The translations under genes and the position numbers were made by a program. Under the pieces are notes generated by a model. It ran no database searches, was not told the DNA's origin, and saw nothing but the letters and a program-made list of their open reading frames with translations. A stretch of DNA of 64,000 nucleotides from Bariatricus massiliensis (GTDB lineage: Bacteria > Bacillota > Clostridia > Lachnospirales > Lachnospiraceae). Where the stretch lies: positions 436,986 through 500,985 of the forward strand of contig NZ_LT574838.1 of NCBI RefSeq assembly GCF_900086725.1. Reading direction: 5' to 3'. How positions within the stretch are numbered: position 1 is the first letter of the stretch; each line of letters begins with the position of its first letter. Positions 1 through 8,783 of this stretch are shown piece after piece.

Positions 1-1107
1 CGCCCTTGTTCTTGAGCCGGAAAGCAGGACAGCCCGGTATCCGCTCCTCTTCAAACGCTTCAAATCCGCGGTCAGCATATCAAAGCTGTTATTGTATGGG
101 TTCACGCTTTTCGCCTGCAGATGCCATGTCTTAATGACATTGAACGGCCTGCATTTTGTCTCCAACGCAGAAAACCCAACGGAGGAAAATCTGTTGAGCT
201 TCTTCACCACTTCCTCAGTAGTGTAAAATCTCGGCTCCGGCTTTAAATCAACATGTTCCTCAGTCTCCTTCGCCCGGTTCTCTCTGGCCTTCACTACTTC
301 CGTCTCTATATCCTGCCCTTTTTCTAACATCCTTGCAGGCTCATCCAGAAACAAAATAGTATTTTCAGCATCAAAATAGTCGATGAAAGAAACTCTTTCT
401 TTTTCTTCCGGGAACTCATCTGCAGGATATATCACGACTTCCTCTAAATTTTCGATGGAGCGCTGGCTGTCTACATCAAAAGTTCTGACCGAATCAATCT
501 CATCTCCCCAAAATTCTATTCTTATGGGGGTCTCCTCGGTCAACGGATAAATATCAAGAATACCTCCCCGCACGGCAAACTGCCCCGGTCCTTCTATCTG
601 TACTTCTCTGTCATATCCCAGCATGGCAATCTGCTTTTTTAATTCCTCGAAGTCAAGTGCGTCCCCGCTTTTCAGTGTGAGTATCCGTTCTCTTATTTTT
701 TCCAGCGGCACAAGAGAATCCATGAAACCATCCATTGTCGTAATGACAGTGACGCCCTCGCCCTGCCTGTTATCCGACGATTCCAGCAATAACTGCAATA
801 CTTCCATCCGCTCTTTCACCAGCAGCTTGCCCCGGATGTCGGCCTGATAGAACAATAGATCCTTTGCGGGATAATAACACACATTGTCGCTCAGAAAACG
901 GTACTCCTCATACATTTTTCTGGCTTTCTCCTCACTGGAAAGAGCGATGACTGTATAGGGACAGCCATCGCTTAACGCATACGCCATATGTGTCTTCTGG
1001 GAAACTACGCACCCGGACAGCAGCAGTGTGCCCGGCTTCTTATGCAGACTCCTTTTTATCTCTTCAAATTCAGCCAGCTCCCTCAAGGGAGCAGTGAATG
1101 ATTCCAT
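1..1107 (-). CDS. mfd: Transcription-repair coupling factor Mfd, N-terminal part
   Basis: The gene runs off the left edge; 369 N-terminal codons are visible. The translation starts MESFTAPLRELAEFEEI and continues with a UvrB-like module, including the conserved block GGILDIYPLTEETPIRIEFWG, shared by Mfd and UvrB. Mfd is the cytoplasmic ATPase that removes stalled RNA polymerase and recruits UvrA. The helicase motor would lie beyond the window. The ATG at 1107 is preceded by GGAG at a good distance. It lies 20 bp downstream of pth on the same strand, a common Firmicutes order (pth-mfd), so the two are probably cotranscribed. Confidence 0.93.
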   Translation of the reverse strand, partial: MESFTAPLRELAEFEEIKRSLHKKPGTLLLSGCVVSQKTHMAYALSDGCPYTVIALSSEEKARKMYEEYRFLSDNVCYYPAKDLLFYQADIRGKLLVKERMEVLQLLLESSDNRQGEGVTVITTMDGFMDSLVPLEKIRERILTLKSGDALDFEELKKQIAMLGYDREVQIEGPGQFAVRGGILDIYPLTEETPIRIEFWGDEIDSVRTFDVDSQRSIENLEEVVIYPADEFPEEKERVSFIDYFDAENTILFLDEPARMLEKGQDIETEVVKARENRAKETEEHVDLKPEPRFYTTEEVVKKLNRFSSVGFSALETKCRPFNVIKTWHLQAKSVNPYNNSFDMLTADLKRLKRSGYRAVLLSGSRTRA

Positions 1108-1127
1108 TTCTATTGTCTCCTTTATAG

Positions 1128-1703
1128 TTACTCTTTCTTTTTCTTATTAAACTCATTCATAGCCTGTTCTATTTCTCCGCAGACAATCTTCCCTGCGGCA
1201 GCCGCAGCTTCCAGATAGCAGTCCTGCATCAGTTCGCGCTCTGCCTTGCCGAATCTCCCCAGCACATAATCCGCCAAATCATATCCTTTGGGCTTCTCAC
1301 CGACTCCTACCTTGATCCGTGGAAATACGCTCGTCCCCAGATGGGCAATAATGCTCTTAATTCCGTTATGCCCCCCTGCGCTTCCCTTTTTCCTGATGCG
1401 AAGCTGTCCAACGTCTAAACTGACATCGTCGTAGATGATGAGGATTTCCGTCTCTGGATCCACCTTGTAATAGTCCGTCAGACTCCGTATACTTTCCCCG
1501 CTCAGATTCATATATGTCTGAGGCTTTGCAAGTATGACCTTCTGTCCCGCAATCACGCCTTTTCCGATATAGGCCCTGTGTTTTCTAGTATCTACAGATA
1601 TATTATATTTGTCTGCTATCACATCTATCACATCAAATCCCACATTATGTCTTGTCCCTTGATATCTTTCATCCGGATTCCCTAATCCCGCTATTATAAA
1701 CAT
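1128..1703 (-). CDS. pth: Peptidyl-tRNA hydrolase
   Basis: This 191-residue protein has the usual Pth length. It releases tRNA from peptidyl-tRNAs that drop off ribosomes, in the cytoplasm. Diagnostic features are the N-terminal GLGNP, the GTRHNVGF block with the catalytic His near residue 19, the IIYDD strand and the SAGGHNG loop. I place the start at the ATG at 1703 (MFIIAGLGNP) because AGAGGTG lies six bases upstream; a GTG three codons earlier falls inside that ribosome site. It is followed closely by mfd. Confidence 0.96.
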   Translation of the reverse strand: MFIIAGLGNPDERYQGTRHNVGFDVIDVIADKYNISVDTRKHRAYIGKGVIAGQKVILAKPQTYMNLSGESIRSLTDYYKVDPETEILIIYDDVSLDVGQLRIRKKGSAGGHNGIKSIIAHLGTSVFPRIKVGVGEKPKGYDLADYVLGRFGKAERELMQDCYLEAAAAAGKIVCGEIEQAMNEFNKKKKE

Positions 1704-1734
1704 TGACTTCACCTCTTTATCGCCTGCCAGCTAA

Positions 1735-1773
1735 AGTTCTGGTCAGAATATCTTTTTTTATTCTACTAGAACT
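1735..1773. other. Imperfect hairpin upstream of pth
   Basis: AGTTCT...AGAAT pairs with ATTCT...AGAACT around a T-rich centre, in the divergent gap between pth (minus) and the gene at 1882 (plus). It could sit in the pth leader or act as an operator. The rest of the 178-bp gap is AT-rich and shows no other clear signal. Confidence 0.35.
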
Positions 1774-1881
1774 GCCCCCATTTGTCACGCAAAAGGGGGA
1801 ATATTTTTACTTTTGAATTCATATATTATGATAAACAGCATCGATACTAAATCGAATTAACGCTGAATTCGGGAGGTTCTC

Positions 1882-2313
1882 ATGAGTTCCAAAACAAAAA
1901 TCGTAGTCCTGCATATGAAGGAAATCATCTATACAGTCGTGTTTGCCGTGCTCGGCATTCTCCTTATCTGTCTGCTATTTTTTATGTTTTCCTCCGGAAG
2001 CAAAAAGCATACTGGCTCGGAGAAGAAATATACTCCGGGAATCTACACCTCGACCGTAACGTTAAATAATACGGCTCTGGAAGTGGAAGTGTCTGTGGAT
2101 GAATCCAGTATCCAATCCATACGGCTGAGCAATCTGGATGAAACTGTAACAACTATGTATCCTCTGATTCAGCCCACCATCGAAAATCTGGCGGAACAGA
2201 TCTGTGAAAATCAATCTCTTGACAATGTAGAGCTGTCTGCCGACAACCCGTATACGTCTCAGATTCTCCTCAACACCATCGAAGAGGCATTAAAAAAAGC
2301 CGCGGCCAAATAG
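1882..2313 (+). CDS. Membrane-anchored protein with degenerate FMN-binding-like domain
   Basis: The protein has 143 residues. A single hydrophobic helix at about residues 15-36 should anchor it with the remainder outside the membrane. The external part resembles the FMN-bind fold of RnfG/NqrC-type and extracellular electron-transfer proteins: a YTPGIYTSTVTL opening, a strand like VEVSVDESSIQSIRL, and a closing YTSQILLNTIEEALKKA. The S/T-G-A-T flavinylation signature expected before YTS reads SADNPYTS, so covalent FMN attachment is doubtful. GGGAGG precedes the ATG. Convergent with the next gene. The family call is by pattern only. Confidence 0.6.
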   Translation: MSSKTKIVVLHMKEIIYTVVFAVLGILLICLLFFMFSSGSKKHTGSEKKYTPGIYTSTVTLNNTALEVEVSVDESSIQSIRLSNLDETVTTMYPLIQPTIENLAEQICENQSLDNVELSADNPYTSQILLNTIEEALKKAAAK

Positions 2314-2323
2314 CCGCGGCTTT
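2296..2323. terminator. Bidirectional terminator between convergent genes
   Basis: AAAGCCGCGGC and GCCGCGGCTTT form an 11-bp stem around a six-base loop. The hairpin overlaps the last codons of the 1882 gene. A run of A on the left and TTTCTTC on the right fit termination from both sides. Confidence 0.75.
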
Positions 2324-2332
2324 CTTCAATCT

Positions 2333-2596
2333 CTATCCTTCTACGATCAGATACTGACCATTGGGCAGGGGGAATACTTCGGATGCTTCTTCAAGCTCTT
2401 CATTACTCATACCTTCAACATCAGCACCACTTTCCTCGAAATATTCTCTCACTTCCTCAATGGATTCGACAACGACTGCCATGCAGTCCTCCAGAAATGC
2501 TTCCGCTTCTTCTAATGTCTCTGCCACAGGCTCATCAAACAATTGTGACTGCATTTTCAAAAACGTCCGCAAGCACTCCTCATCATACTCATACAT
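2333..2596 (-). CDS. Small acidic protein of unknown function
   Basis: An 87-residue, strongly acidic protein beginning MYEYDEECLRTFLKMQ and ending in PLPNGQYLIVEG. It has no signal peptide, membrane helix or known motif, and is predicted mostly helical and cytoplasmic. I chose the ATG at 2596 because AAAGGGAGG lies eight bases upstream; the ORF extends 15 codons further but without a ribosome site. It lies downstream of the HAD phosphatase gene on the same strand and may share its transcript. No function assigned. Confidence 0.7.
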   Translation of the reverse strand: MYEYDEECLRTFLKMQSQLFDEPVAETLEEAEAFLEDCMAVVVESIEEVREYFEESGADVEGMSNEELEEASEVFPLPNGQYLIVEG

Positions 2597-2657
2597 ATCG
2601 ACAACCTCCCTTTGTCTATATTTGTGGTATTTGTTTCGCATATGCTATGCGTTAACA

Positions 2658-3308
2658 TTATAGGAATCTTAACAATTCTTGTGCGTGGTCTATTGTTATG
2701 TCAGCCCCAGTCTCAACGAGAAGCTCTTTAGAACGGAATCCCCATGTTACGCCTACTGTAAATAGACCTGCGGCCTTGCCTGTCTTCATGTCGACATCAG
2801 AGTCTCCTACATAAATGCTTTCAGAAGGTTCGATTCCAAGCCCTTCCAGTATCTGAAAGACTCCTGCCGGATCCGGCTTTCGCGGAATCCCGTCGCACTG
2901 TCCCTGAACCACATCAAAAGTGTCTTTCCCAAATACAGACGTCACTACATCTACCGACTGCTGATGCGGTTTATTTGACAGTACCGCCAGTCTCAGCCCT
3001 TGCTCTTTCAAACTTTTAAGCATGGCAGTAATCCCATCATATGGCCCTACATGGTAAGTACAATTCTCCGCGAACACTCTGCCGTAGACTTCCATTCCTT
3101 CATCGATCCGGTTAAGCTCTGCGTCTCCGGCGGCGGCTAGCGCCTTCTCCATCAGACGTCTGGCTCCGTTTCCCACGAAGCTGCGGCACTGTTCACTGCT
3201 AATGGAGGGCATATCCATCTCCTCCAATGTCTTATTTACCGATACGGTCAGTGATTCCAATGTATCTGTCAAAGTTCCGTCTAAGTCAAATATACACGCC
3301 TTATACAT
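2658..3308 (-). CDS. HAD-family phosphatase (phosphoglycolate phosphatase-like)
   Basis: 216 residues, the usual size for the Gph/PpaX branch of HAD hydrolases. Motif I is FDLDGTLTDT with nucleophile Asp 8, motif II is VLSNKP, and motif III is the Lys in PRKPDP with YVGDSDVDMKTGKAAG. A helical cap lies between motifs I and II. It should hydrolyse a small phosphate ester such as phosphoglycolate or pyrophosphate; the substrate cannot be read from sequence. AAAGGAGG precedes the ATG. Confidence 0.88.
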   Translation of the reverse strand: MYKACIFDLDGTLTDTLESLTVSVNKTLEEMDMPSISSEQCRSFVGNGARRLMEKALAAAGDAELNRIDEGMEVYGRVFAENCTYHVGPYDGITAMLKSLKEQGLRLAVLSNKPHQQSVDVVTSVFGKDTFDVVQGQCDGIPRKPDPAGVFQILEGLGIEPSESIYVGDSDVDMKTGKAAGLFTVGVTWGFRSKELLVETGADITIDHAQELLRFL

Positions 3309-3385
3309 TGCTGCCTCCTTTTCTATAGACTATCATAGTATGAACCTTGACAAATTTCAACTGCTAAAAGAATTTTTTTCACTCT

Positions 3386-4168
3386 TTATTCTGTTTTTAA
3401 ATATTGGCGCATCATACGGAGCGCATTTTTTTCCAGCCTGCTCACCTGAGCCTGTGATATTTGGATTTCCTCCGCAACCTCCATCTGCGTCTTACCTTCA
3501 AAAAAACGCAGATTAATGATATAGCGTTCCCGCTCTCCCAGCCTTTCCATGGCTGCCTGCAGCGATAAGTCTTCCACCCATTTCTCTTCTTTATTCTTCT
3601 TGTCGCTGATTTGATCCATCACATAGAGCGCGTCCCCGCTGTCGTTATATACCGGTTCGTTCAGGCTCACCGGTATCTGGATAGCGTCCAGCGCATAGAC
3701 GATGTCTTCCTTTGCAATACCTATCTCTTCCGCAATTTCCTGCACGGTAGGCTCCTTGAGATGCTGTTTTACATAATTTTCTTTTGCGTAGATTGCTTTG
3801 TAAGCAGTATCCCTCAGCGACCGGCTTACACGAATAGAATTATTGTCTCTCATATAACGCCGTATTTCTCCGATGATCATGGGTACTGCATAAGTAGAAA
3901 ATTTCACTTCTAAATCCGGATTGAAATTATTGATTGCCTTTATCAAGCCGATGCACCCTATCTGAAATAAATCATCCGGATTCTCATTGCTGCTCCCGAA
4001 TCTCTTGATAACACTCAGCACAAGCCGTAAATTTCCTTTGATATACTCTTCCTTCGCCGTCTCATCTCCGGCCTTTATGCGTGCAAACAAAGCCTCCTTC
4101 TCTTCATCTTTCAAGAGCGGAAGCTTTGCCGTATTTACTCCACATATTTCTACTTTATTCAATGCCAT
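3386..4168 (-). CDS. sigG: RNA polymerase sporulation sigma factor SigG
   Basis: 260 residues, the standard length. The N-terminus MALNKVEICGVNTAKLPLL is the SigG-specific segment. Region 2 carries GNLRLVLSVIKRF and FSTYAVPMIIGEIRRY; region 4 carries ERYIINLRFFEGKTQMEVA and an HTH ISQAQVSRLEKNAL. SigG directs late forespore transcription. The start is the ATG at 4168, preceded by AGGAGGG; 18 in-frame upstream codons are untranslated leader. In many Clostridia sigG directly follows sigE, but here about 7 kb separate them. Confidence 0.95.
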   Translation of the reverse strand: MALNKVEICGVNTAKLPLLKDEEKEALFARIKAGDETAKEEYIKGNLRLVLSVIKRFGSSNENPDDLFQIGCIGLIKAINNFNPDLEVKFSTYAVPMIIGEIRRYMRDNNSIRVSRSLRDTAYKAIYAKENYVKQHLKEPTVQEIAEEIGIAKEDIVYALDAIQIPVSLNEPVYNDSGDALYVMDQISDKKNKEEKWVEDLSLQAAMERLGERERYIINLRFFEGKTQMEVAEEIQISQAQVSRLEKNALRMMRQYLKTE

Positions 4169-4193
4169 TACAAGAACCCTCCTAATAGAAATT

Positions 4194-4206
4194 TTCCTAC
4201 TAGGAA
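4194..4206. promoter_or_regulatory. 13-bp palindrome in the sigG leader
   Basis: TTCCTA-C-TAGGAA is a perfect inverted repeat about 26 bp upstream of the sigG start codon, just before the ribosome site. It could be an operator or a small leader hairpin. No regulator is identified. Confidence 0.35.
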
Positions 4207-4281
4207 GAATTCTCATAATCACTTCTTAATATTCTTATCTATGAAAAATTTAATAAACTTTTGCCCCTTGACAATAGCCTC

Positions 4282-7200
4282 TTATTTTTTATCAACCAGT
4301 TCATAACGGATTTCTTTCATTGAGGGACTGTATTTTCGGAATGTACCTTTTCCACTCATTTTTGATGTGAACAAAGCTACGTCCGCATTTCTGTACAGCT
4401 CATCAAACTCCTCGCCCTGCTCCGGTATCATAGCATAACCTGCAGAAGCCGTAAATATAATCTCTCGTCCTCCTTTCTTACAGGAAATTTTCATGGCCTT
4501 TATGACCTCGCCCAGCTTTCGCTCAATATCTTCTTCCCGTATATTTTTACACAGGACAAGAAATTCGTCTCCTCCTATCCTGCACACAATGTCATTTTCC
4601 CGAAAGAATCCTTTGAGCTTTTCCGCGCTTTTAGAGATTATGGCATCACCGTAAGCATGTCCGAACACGTCGTTGGCCATTTTGAAGTCATCCATATCAA
4701 ACATTATCATAGCTGCCTGACTTTCTCTCTGTTCTTTCAGATACCGCTTGATTTTAGGAATAGCCGCCTGCCTGTTATATAGACCTGTCAATGCATCTCT
4801 CTGAAGTATTTTAATATCCTCTTTACTCCTCAAATACTCCTTCTTCTGCTCTGTGATGTCCATGTAATATCCTACGGCTCTCACAGGCCTGCCTTGTTCA
4901 TTACAGATAGTCTCACAGGCTGCGCGAATCCATATCGGCTCTCCGTTCTTCCCGTTGATAGGAAACTCACATTGATGGCTTTCATGGTTTCCAGCACTGT
5001 AAATATCCTGTATGAATTTGACAATTCTTGGCCGGTATTTATCAGGTATCCGTAAGTTATCGATGCTGATTCCACCCTCATCCCCGACAGTGATATACCC
5101 ATCTTTCATCATTGGAAAGAGCTCCTCTGCCAGCTCATTCTTAGCCGCATCAGAAAGAGTTATCGTCCGCTGCTCAATGTTCCAATCCCAGCAATTTATA
5201 GAAGCCTGCCTAAGAATACTTTCCAATTTTTCACTAGCGATCCACAGCTCCTGCTCCTTTTTCTTTATATTGGTGACATCGCCATAAACACATAAATATG
5301 TGACTGTATCTGAACTCTCGGATATGAACTTTGCCCTCATATTTAACCAGCTCACACTGCCATCCGGCATCTCCTTCTGAAAAACAGTATGGTAATCCTC
5401 TCTTCCCGCTATCGCTGCCTTAAGCCCTTGATCCATGCGCTCATAATCCTGTCCGCAGATGAATTCAATATACTGCCTCTCCGTCATCATACGCTGATAT
5501 TCCGCTTCAGACCAGCCCCATTTCCGGTATAGCCCCGAGGCAAGCACGACAAATTCCACAGAAGATTTGCCCAAATTCAAAATCACAATATTCTCCGGCG
5601 CATACTCCCGCAAAAGCTTCATCTGGTTACGGAATTGGACCGTCTCTGTGACATCCATCACCACGCCTTGAATACATTTTGTTCCTTGTGTTTCCATGTA
5701 TTTGCTCTGGTCAAATACCCAGATATAACCATTTTTGCCCCGCATGCGGTATTCCAGATTGTGTGCTTCTTTCCCCTCCACAATTTTAACACTGCTGGAG
5801 CCCACCTTCTCCCGGTCGTCAGGATGTACCATATTCATAAATTTGTCGTCAAACAACTCCTTTATCTCTTCCCGGGTATAGCCGAATATATCGAGAAACC
5901 GATTGCTTAAGTAACTAAACGGATAACCGGGTAATGGAAGACAGCGGTGATAGCCGCCCGGCATGTCATTGTTCAGATAATGAAGCTCTTCGTTCTGTTT
6001 CAACAGTTCTGCGTTGTCTTCTTTCAGCCTCCTCTGGATTTCCATCGGCTCTGAGATATCTGTACAGGCGCTAATAATAGCAAGCCTGCCGTCTTCTGCC
6101 CTGATGACCTTGCCCTTATCCAGAGTCCAGAACCAAGTTCCATCCTTCTTCGGCATCCGGTAAGAGGTAGTATATTCCATGCCGTCAAAATACTCCGGCC
6201 CAATGTCCTCGGCAACCTTGGCTCTGTCATCCGGATGAATCGTATTCTCCACTTTCCATTCAATCGCTTCCGCAAACTCTTCATAGGTGTCATAGCCAAG
6301 AAGCCTGACCATCTCATAATTGGCAAAATAAAGCGGAAATCCCTCCTCGCAATATCCGCCGATCATACCTCCCGGTGTCATCTGTGCAAATATCGACTCT
6401 GCCGTTCTTCGGTTATCCTGTGTAAGTCCCATAAAAGCAATATCATTATCGGCAATCTCGGCGACAGCCGCCAATGCTTTTTGGGAGGCTTCAAGCCGTT
6501 GCTTTTCATATGTTATCCGCCCGTAGCTCTTCCATTCGATTCCAGCAAATTCTACATTATTTTCATCCGCCAGCAGTGTTTCAAGAAGTGAAACCGGCAT
6601 CGGGCGGTAAAAATGATATCCCTGCCCGTAAGCGCACCCTATATCAAGGAGCATATCCACCTGCTCCTTTGTTTCTACACCTTCCGCAATCATCCGCATT
6701 TTCATCAGATGCGCCATTCTTATGATTGCCTCCAGAATCTCCATTCCCTTGTTTTCGCTGCTCTTATCCGCCTCTAGAAACTTCATGTCTATCTTCAGGA
6801 TATCTACATTTACATCTTTCAGCATATTGAGGGAGGAATACCCGCTCCCAAAATCATCCATCAGCACAGTAAAACCGGCCCTTTTCAGCTCGCTCACGAC
6901 CTCTGATATCGCCTTGTGCTCCTCCGCATAGGCGCTCTCTGTAATCTCAACTTCAAGCAATCTCGGCTCAAGACCATACTTCTCCGTCAGCCCTTTAAAA
7001 ACCGCGACTACATCCATCGTATACAAGTCAATTCTCGAAACATTCACTGAGATTGGTATTGCTTTATGCCCTGTGTCTATCCATCCTTTTATGCGTTTGC
7101 AGACTTCCTCCCAGATATACAGATCTAAATTGGTTATAAATCCATTGCTCTCTAAAAGTGGAATAAAGTCCCCCGGAGATATGATTCCCCGCTCTGGATG

Positions 7201-8565
7201 AACCCATCTGACAAGAGATTCAAGTCCTACAATCTTCCCTGTCTTCATATCACATTTAGGCTGCGCATAAAAGGTAAACTGCCCCTTATCAAGCGCCTGC
7301 TGGATTTCGGTCAAAAGCTTGTGGTCTTGCTCCATCTTTTGCATCATTCCTGAATCATACCAGCAGACACGCTGCGCAAAATTCCCTTTTATGGACGCCA
7401 GAGCCACCACGGCCCGATCATACATCATACTGACCGACAATTCCTTATCGTCTATCTCATATAATCCAAAAGCCGGCAGGAATCCCGCATTACCGGCATA
7501 TTGTTTCACATACCCTAGAATTTGGTTCTGCAGATTTACAATTACAGCTTTATCGTCCGGAAGAATAATACAAAAATCGTCATCTCCCATATAACCGGCT
7601 ATCCCCTGATGCCTCTCCTGCGCCGCTTTGAGATGCGCGCCTATATTTGCAAGAAATTTATCCCCCGCCGCTCTTCCATACCACTCGTTAAAAAGTTTAA
7701 AATGCTCAATGTCTATAGCCATCAGGCAGTATCGCCGCCCGTCGGCTCTTTTCAAAAATTCTTCAGCCCTTTCCAAAAATTCTGAGCGCCGGCAGAGACC
7801 AGCACCAAGTCCCAGATATAGTTCTCTTGTATTTTTCTCCTTTTTCACCTCATTCTCTTTCCGCTTCTTCTGATCAATATCCTGAATAAAACACATGATA
7901 ATTTTATCATCACTGTCCCCTTGAAGCAGCGGCACTGCCCTTTGATCTACCCAGCAATAGCCTCCTGAGACAAGCTTCTTCCTGAACTGTCCGCTCAGTC
8001 CCTGCCCGTCAGTCTGGCTCTTTAGCCTTTCCAGTATTTTATCCAAGTCCCAGAACTCCAAAAATATTTCCCTGTCATCCGGGTGAATCATATGCTCCGA
8101 CACATCAGCAAGCAACTCTGACAGACAACCCTCATATGCAGGAATTTCATATTTCCCATCCACATGACATAATATCTTATATGTATTATTCGTCAAATTA
8201 ATCTCATACAGCTCATCATATGCAGTCACACTTGTAAGATTATAAAAAAGGTTTTTATTTTCTTCCTGCACCGCTCTGCAAAACACGATATTGGCGTTCC
8301 CTATCTCCGGCCATTCTATGACCCCCGTATTGACTTCCACCCAGCGCTGTACTACCTTATTATAAAACATCGTACTGACATTGTTGTTCTTTTGCAAAGG
8401 ACAGTCCCTGCACGGCTCATTCTCCCCGCACAAAGCTTCATAACAGAAATCTCCTTTCCTTACATTGGGAAAGACCCTCTTAAGAGCTTTATTAAAATGA
8501 AGAATATGATATTTATTATCTGTGATATATACGGCAGCTTCCATGTTCCCTTTAATTTTATCCAT
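4282..8565 (-). CDS. Giant PAS/GGDEF/EAL signalling protein (c-di-GMP turnover)
   Basis: 1427 residues and no clear transmembrane helix. Order: an N-terminal PAS-like unit with a CYEALCGENEPCRDCP cysteine motif; a second PAS; a first GGDEF domain at roughly 260-400 whose signature is degenerate (GDDDF); an EAL domain at roughly 410-660 with ESLVRW, MDDFGSGYSS and AEGVETKEQ; about four PAS units each ending in a DIT/DVT-type motif; and a C-terminal GGDEF domain near residue 1330 with intact GGDEF and an upstream REND inhibitory site. It probably makes c-di-GMP at the C-terminus, while the EAL domain may hydrolyse it and the first GGDEF may sense GTP. The ATG at 8565 is preceded by GGTGGG. It stands alone between sigG and a divergent gene. 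Confidence 0.93.
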   Translation of the reverse strand: MDKIKGNMEAAVYITDNKYHILHFNKALKRVFPNVRKGDFCYEALCGENEPCRDCPLQKNNNVSTMFYNKVVQRWVEVNTGVIEWPEIGNANIVFCRAVQEENKNLFYNLTSVTAYDELYEINLTNNTYKILCHVDGKYEIPAYEGCLSELLADVSEHMIHPDDREIFLEFWDLDKILERLKSQTDGQGLSGQFRKKLVSGGYCWVDQRAVPLLQGDSDDKIIMCFIQDIDQKKRKENEVKKEKNTRELYLGLGAGLCRRSEFLERAEEFLKRADGRRYCLMAIDIEHFKLFNEWYGRAAGDKFLANIGAHLKAAQERHQGIAGYMGDDDFCIILPDDKAVIVNLQNQILGYVKQYAGNAGFLPAFGLYEIDDKELSVSMMYDRAVVALASIKGNFAQRVCWYDSGMMQKMEQDHKLLTEIQQALDKGQFTFYAQPKCDMKTGKIVGLESLVRWVHPERGIISPGDFIPLLESNGFITNLDLYIWEEVCKRIKGWIDTGHKAIPISVNVSRIDLYTMDVVAVFKGLTEKYGLEPRLLEVEITESAYAEEHKAISEVVSELKRAGFTVLMDDFGSGYSSLNMLKDVNVDILKIDMKFLEADKSSENKGMEILEAIIRMAHLMKMRMIAEGVETKEQVDMLLDIGCAYGQGYHFYRPMPVSLLETLLADENNVEFAGIEWKSYGRITYEKQRLEASQKALAAVAEIADNDIAFMGLTQDNRRTAESIFAQMTPGGMIGGYCEEGFPLYFANYEMVRLLGYDTYEEFAEAIEWKVENTIHPDDRAKVAEDIGPEYFDGMEYTTSYRMPKKDGTWFWTLDKGKVIRAEDGRLAIISACTDISEPMEIQRRLKEDNAELLKQNEELHYLNNDMPGGYHRCLPLPGYPFSYLSNRFLDIFGYTREEIKELFDDKFMNMVHPDDREKVGSSSVKIVEGKEAHNLEYRMRGKNGYIWVFDQSKYMETQGTKCIQGVVMDVTETVQFRNQMKLLREYAPENIVILNLGKSSVEFVVLASGLYRKWGWSEAEYQRMMTERQYIEFICGQDYERMDQGLKAAIAGREDYHTVFQKEMPDGSVSWLNMRAKFISESSDTVTYLCVYGDVTNIKKKEQELWIASEKLESILRQASINCWDWNIEQRTITLSDAAKNELAEELFPMMKDGYITVGDEGGISIDNLRIPDKYRPRIVKFIQDIYSAGNHESHQCEFPINGKNGEPIWIRAACETICNEQGRPVRAVGYYMDITEQKKEYLRSKEDIKILQRDALTGLYNRQAAIPKIKRYLKEQRESQAAMIMFDMDDFKMANDVFGHAYGDAIISKSAEKLKGFFRENDIVCRIGGDEFLVLCKNIREEDIERKLGEVIKAMKISCKKGGREIIFTASAGYAMIPEQGEEFDELYRNADVALFTSKMSGKGTFRKYSPSMKEIRYELVDKK

Positions 8566-8608
8566 ATTTCAACCCACCTACAATTCAAATTACACTAGCT
8601 TATTTTAT

Positions 8609-8638
8609 AGTATAGTACTATTTTGACGAATCAGTCAA
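8609..8638 (-). promoter_or_regulatory. Vegetative promoter of the GGDEF/EAL gene
   Basis: On the minus strand, TTGACT (8638-8633) is separated by 18 bp from TATACT (8614-8609), about 45 bp upstream of the start codon. The fit to a sigma-A promoter is good. Confidence 0.6.
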
Positions 8639-8742
8639 TGCAATTACCATTTATACTATGCACATTTCTGAATTTAACTTGATACAAGGTAAAATTTATA
8701 TTAAAAATGCCGAAATCCTCCCACTATTTCAGACGAATATAG

Positions 8743-8748
8743 TATAAT
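8743..8748 (+). promoter_or_regulatory. Probable -10 box of the beta-CASP gene
   Basis: A perfect TATAAT lies 36 bp upstream of the start at 8784. No convincing -35 box is seen at the right distance, so the promoter may be weak or activated. Confidence 0.4.
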
Positions 8749-8783
8749 GAAATATATTAATCTATTGAAAAGGGGCTGACTAT

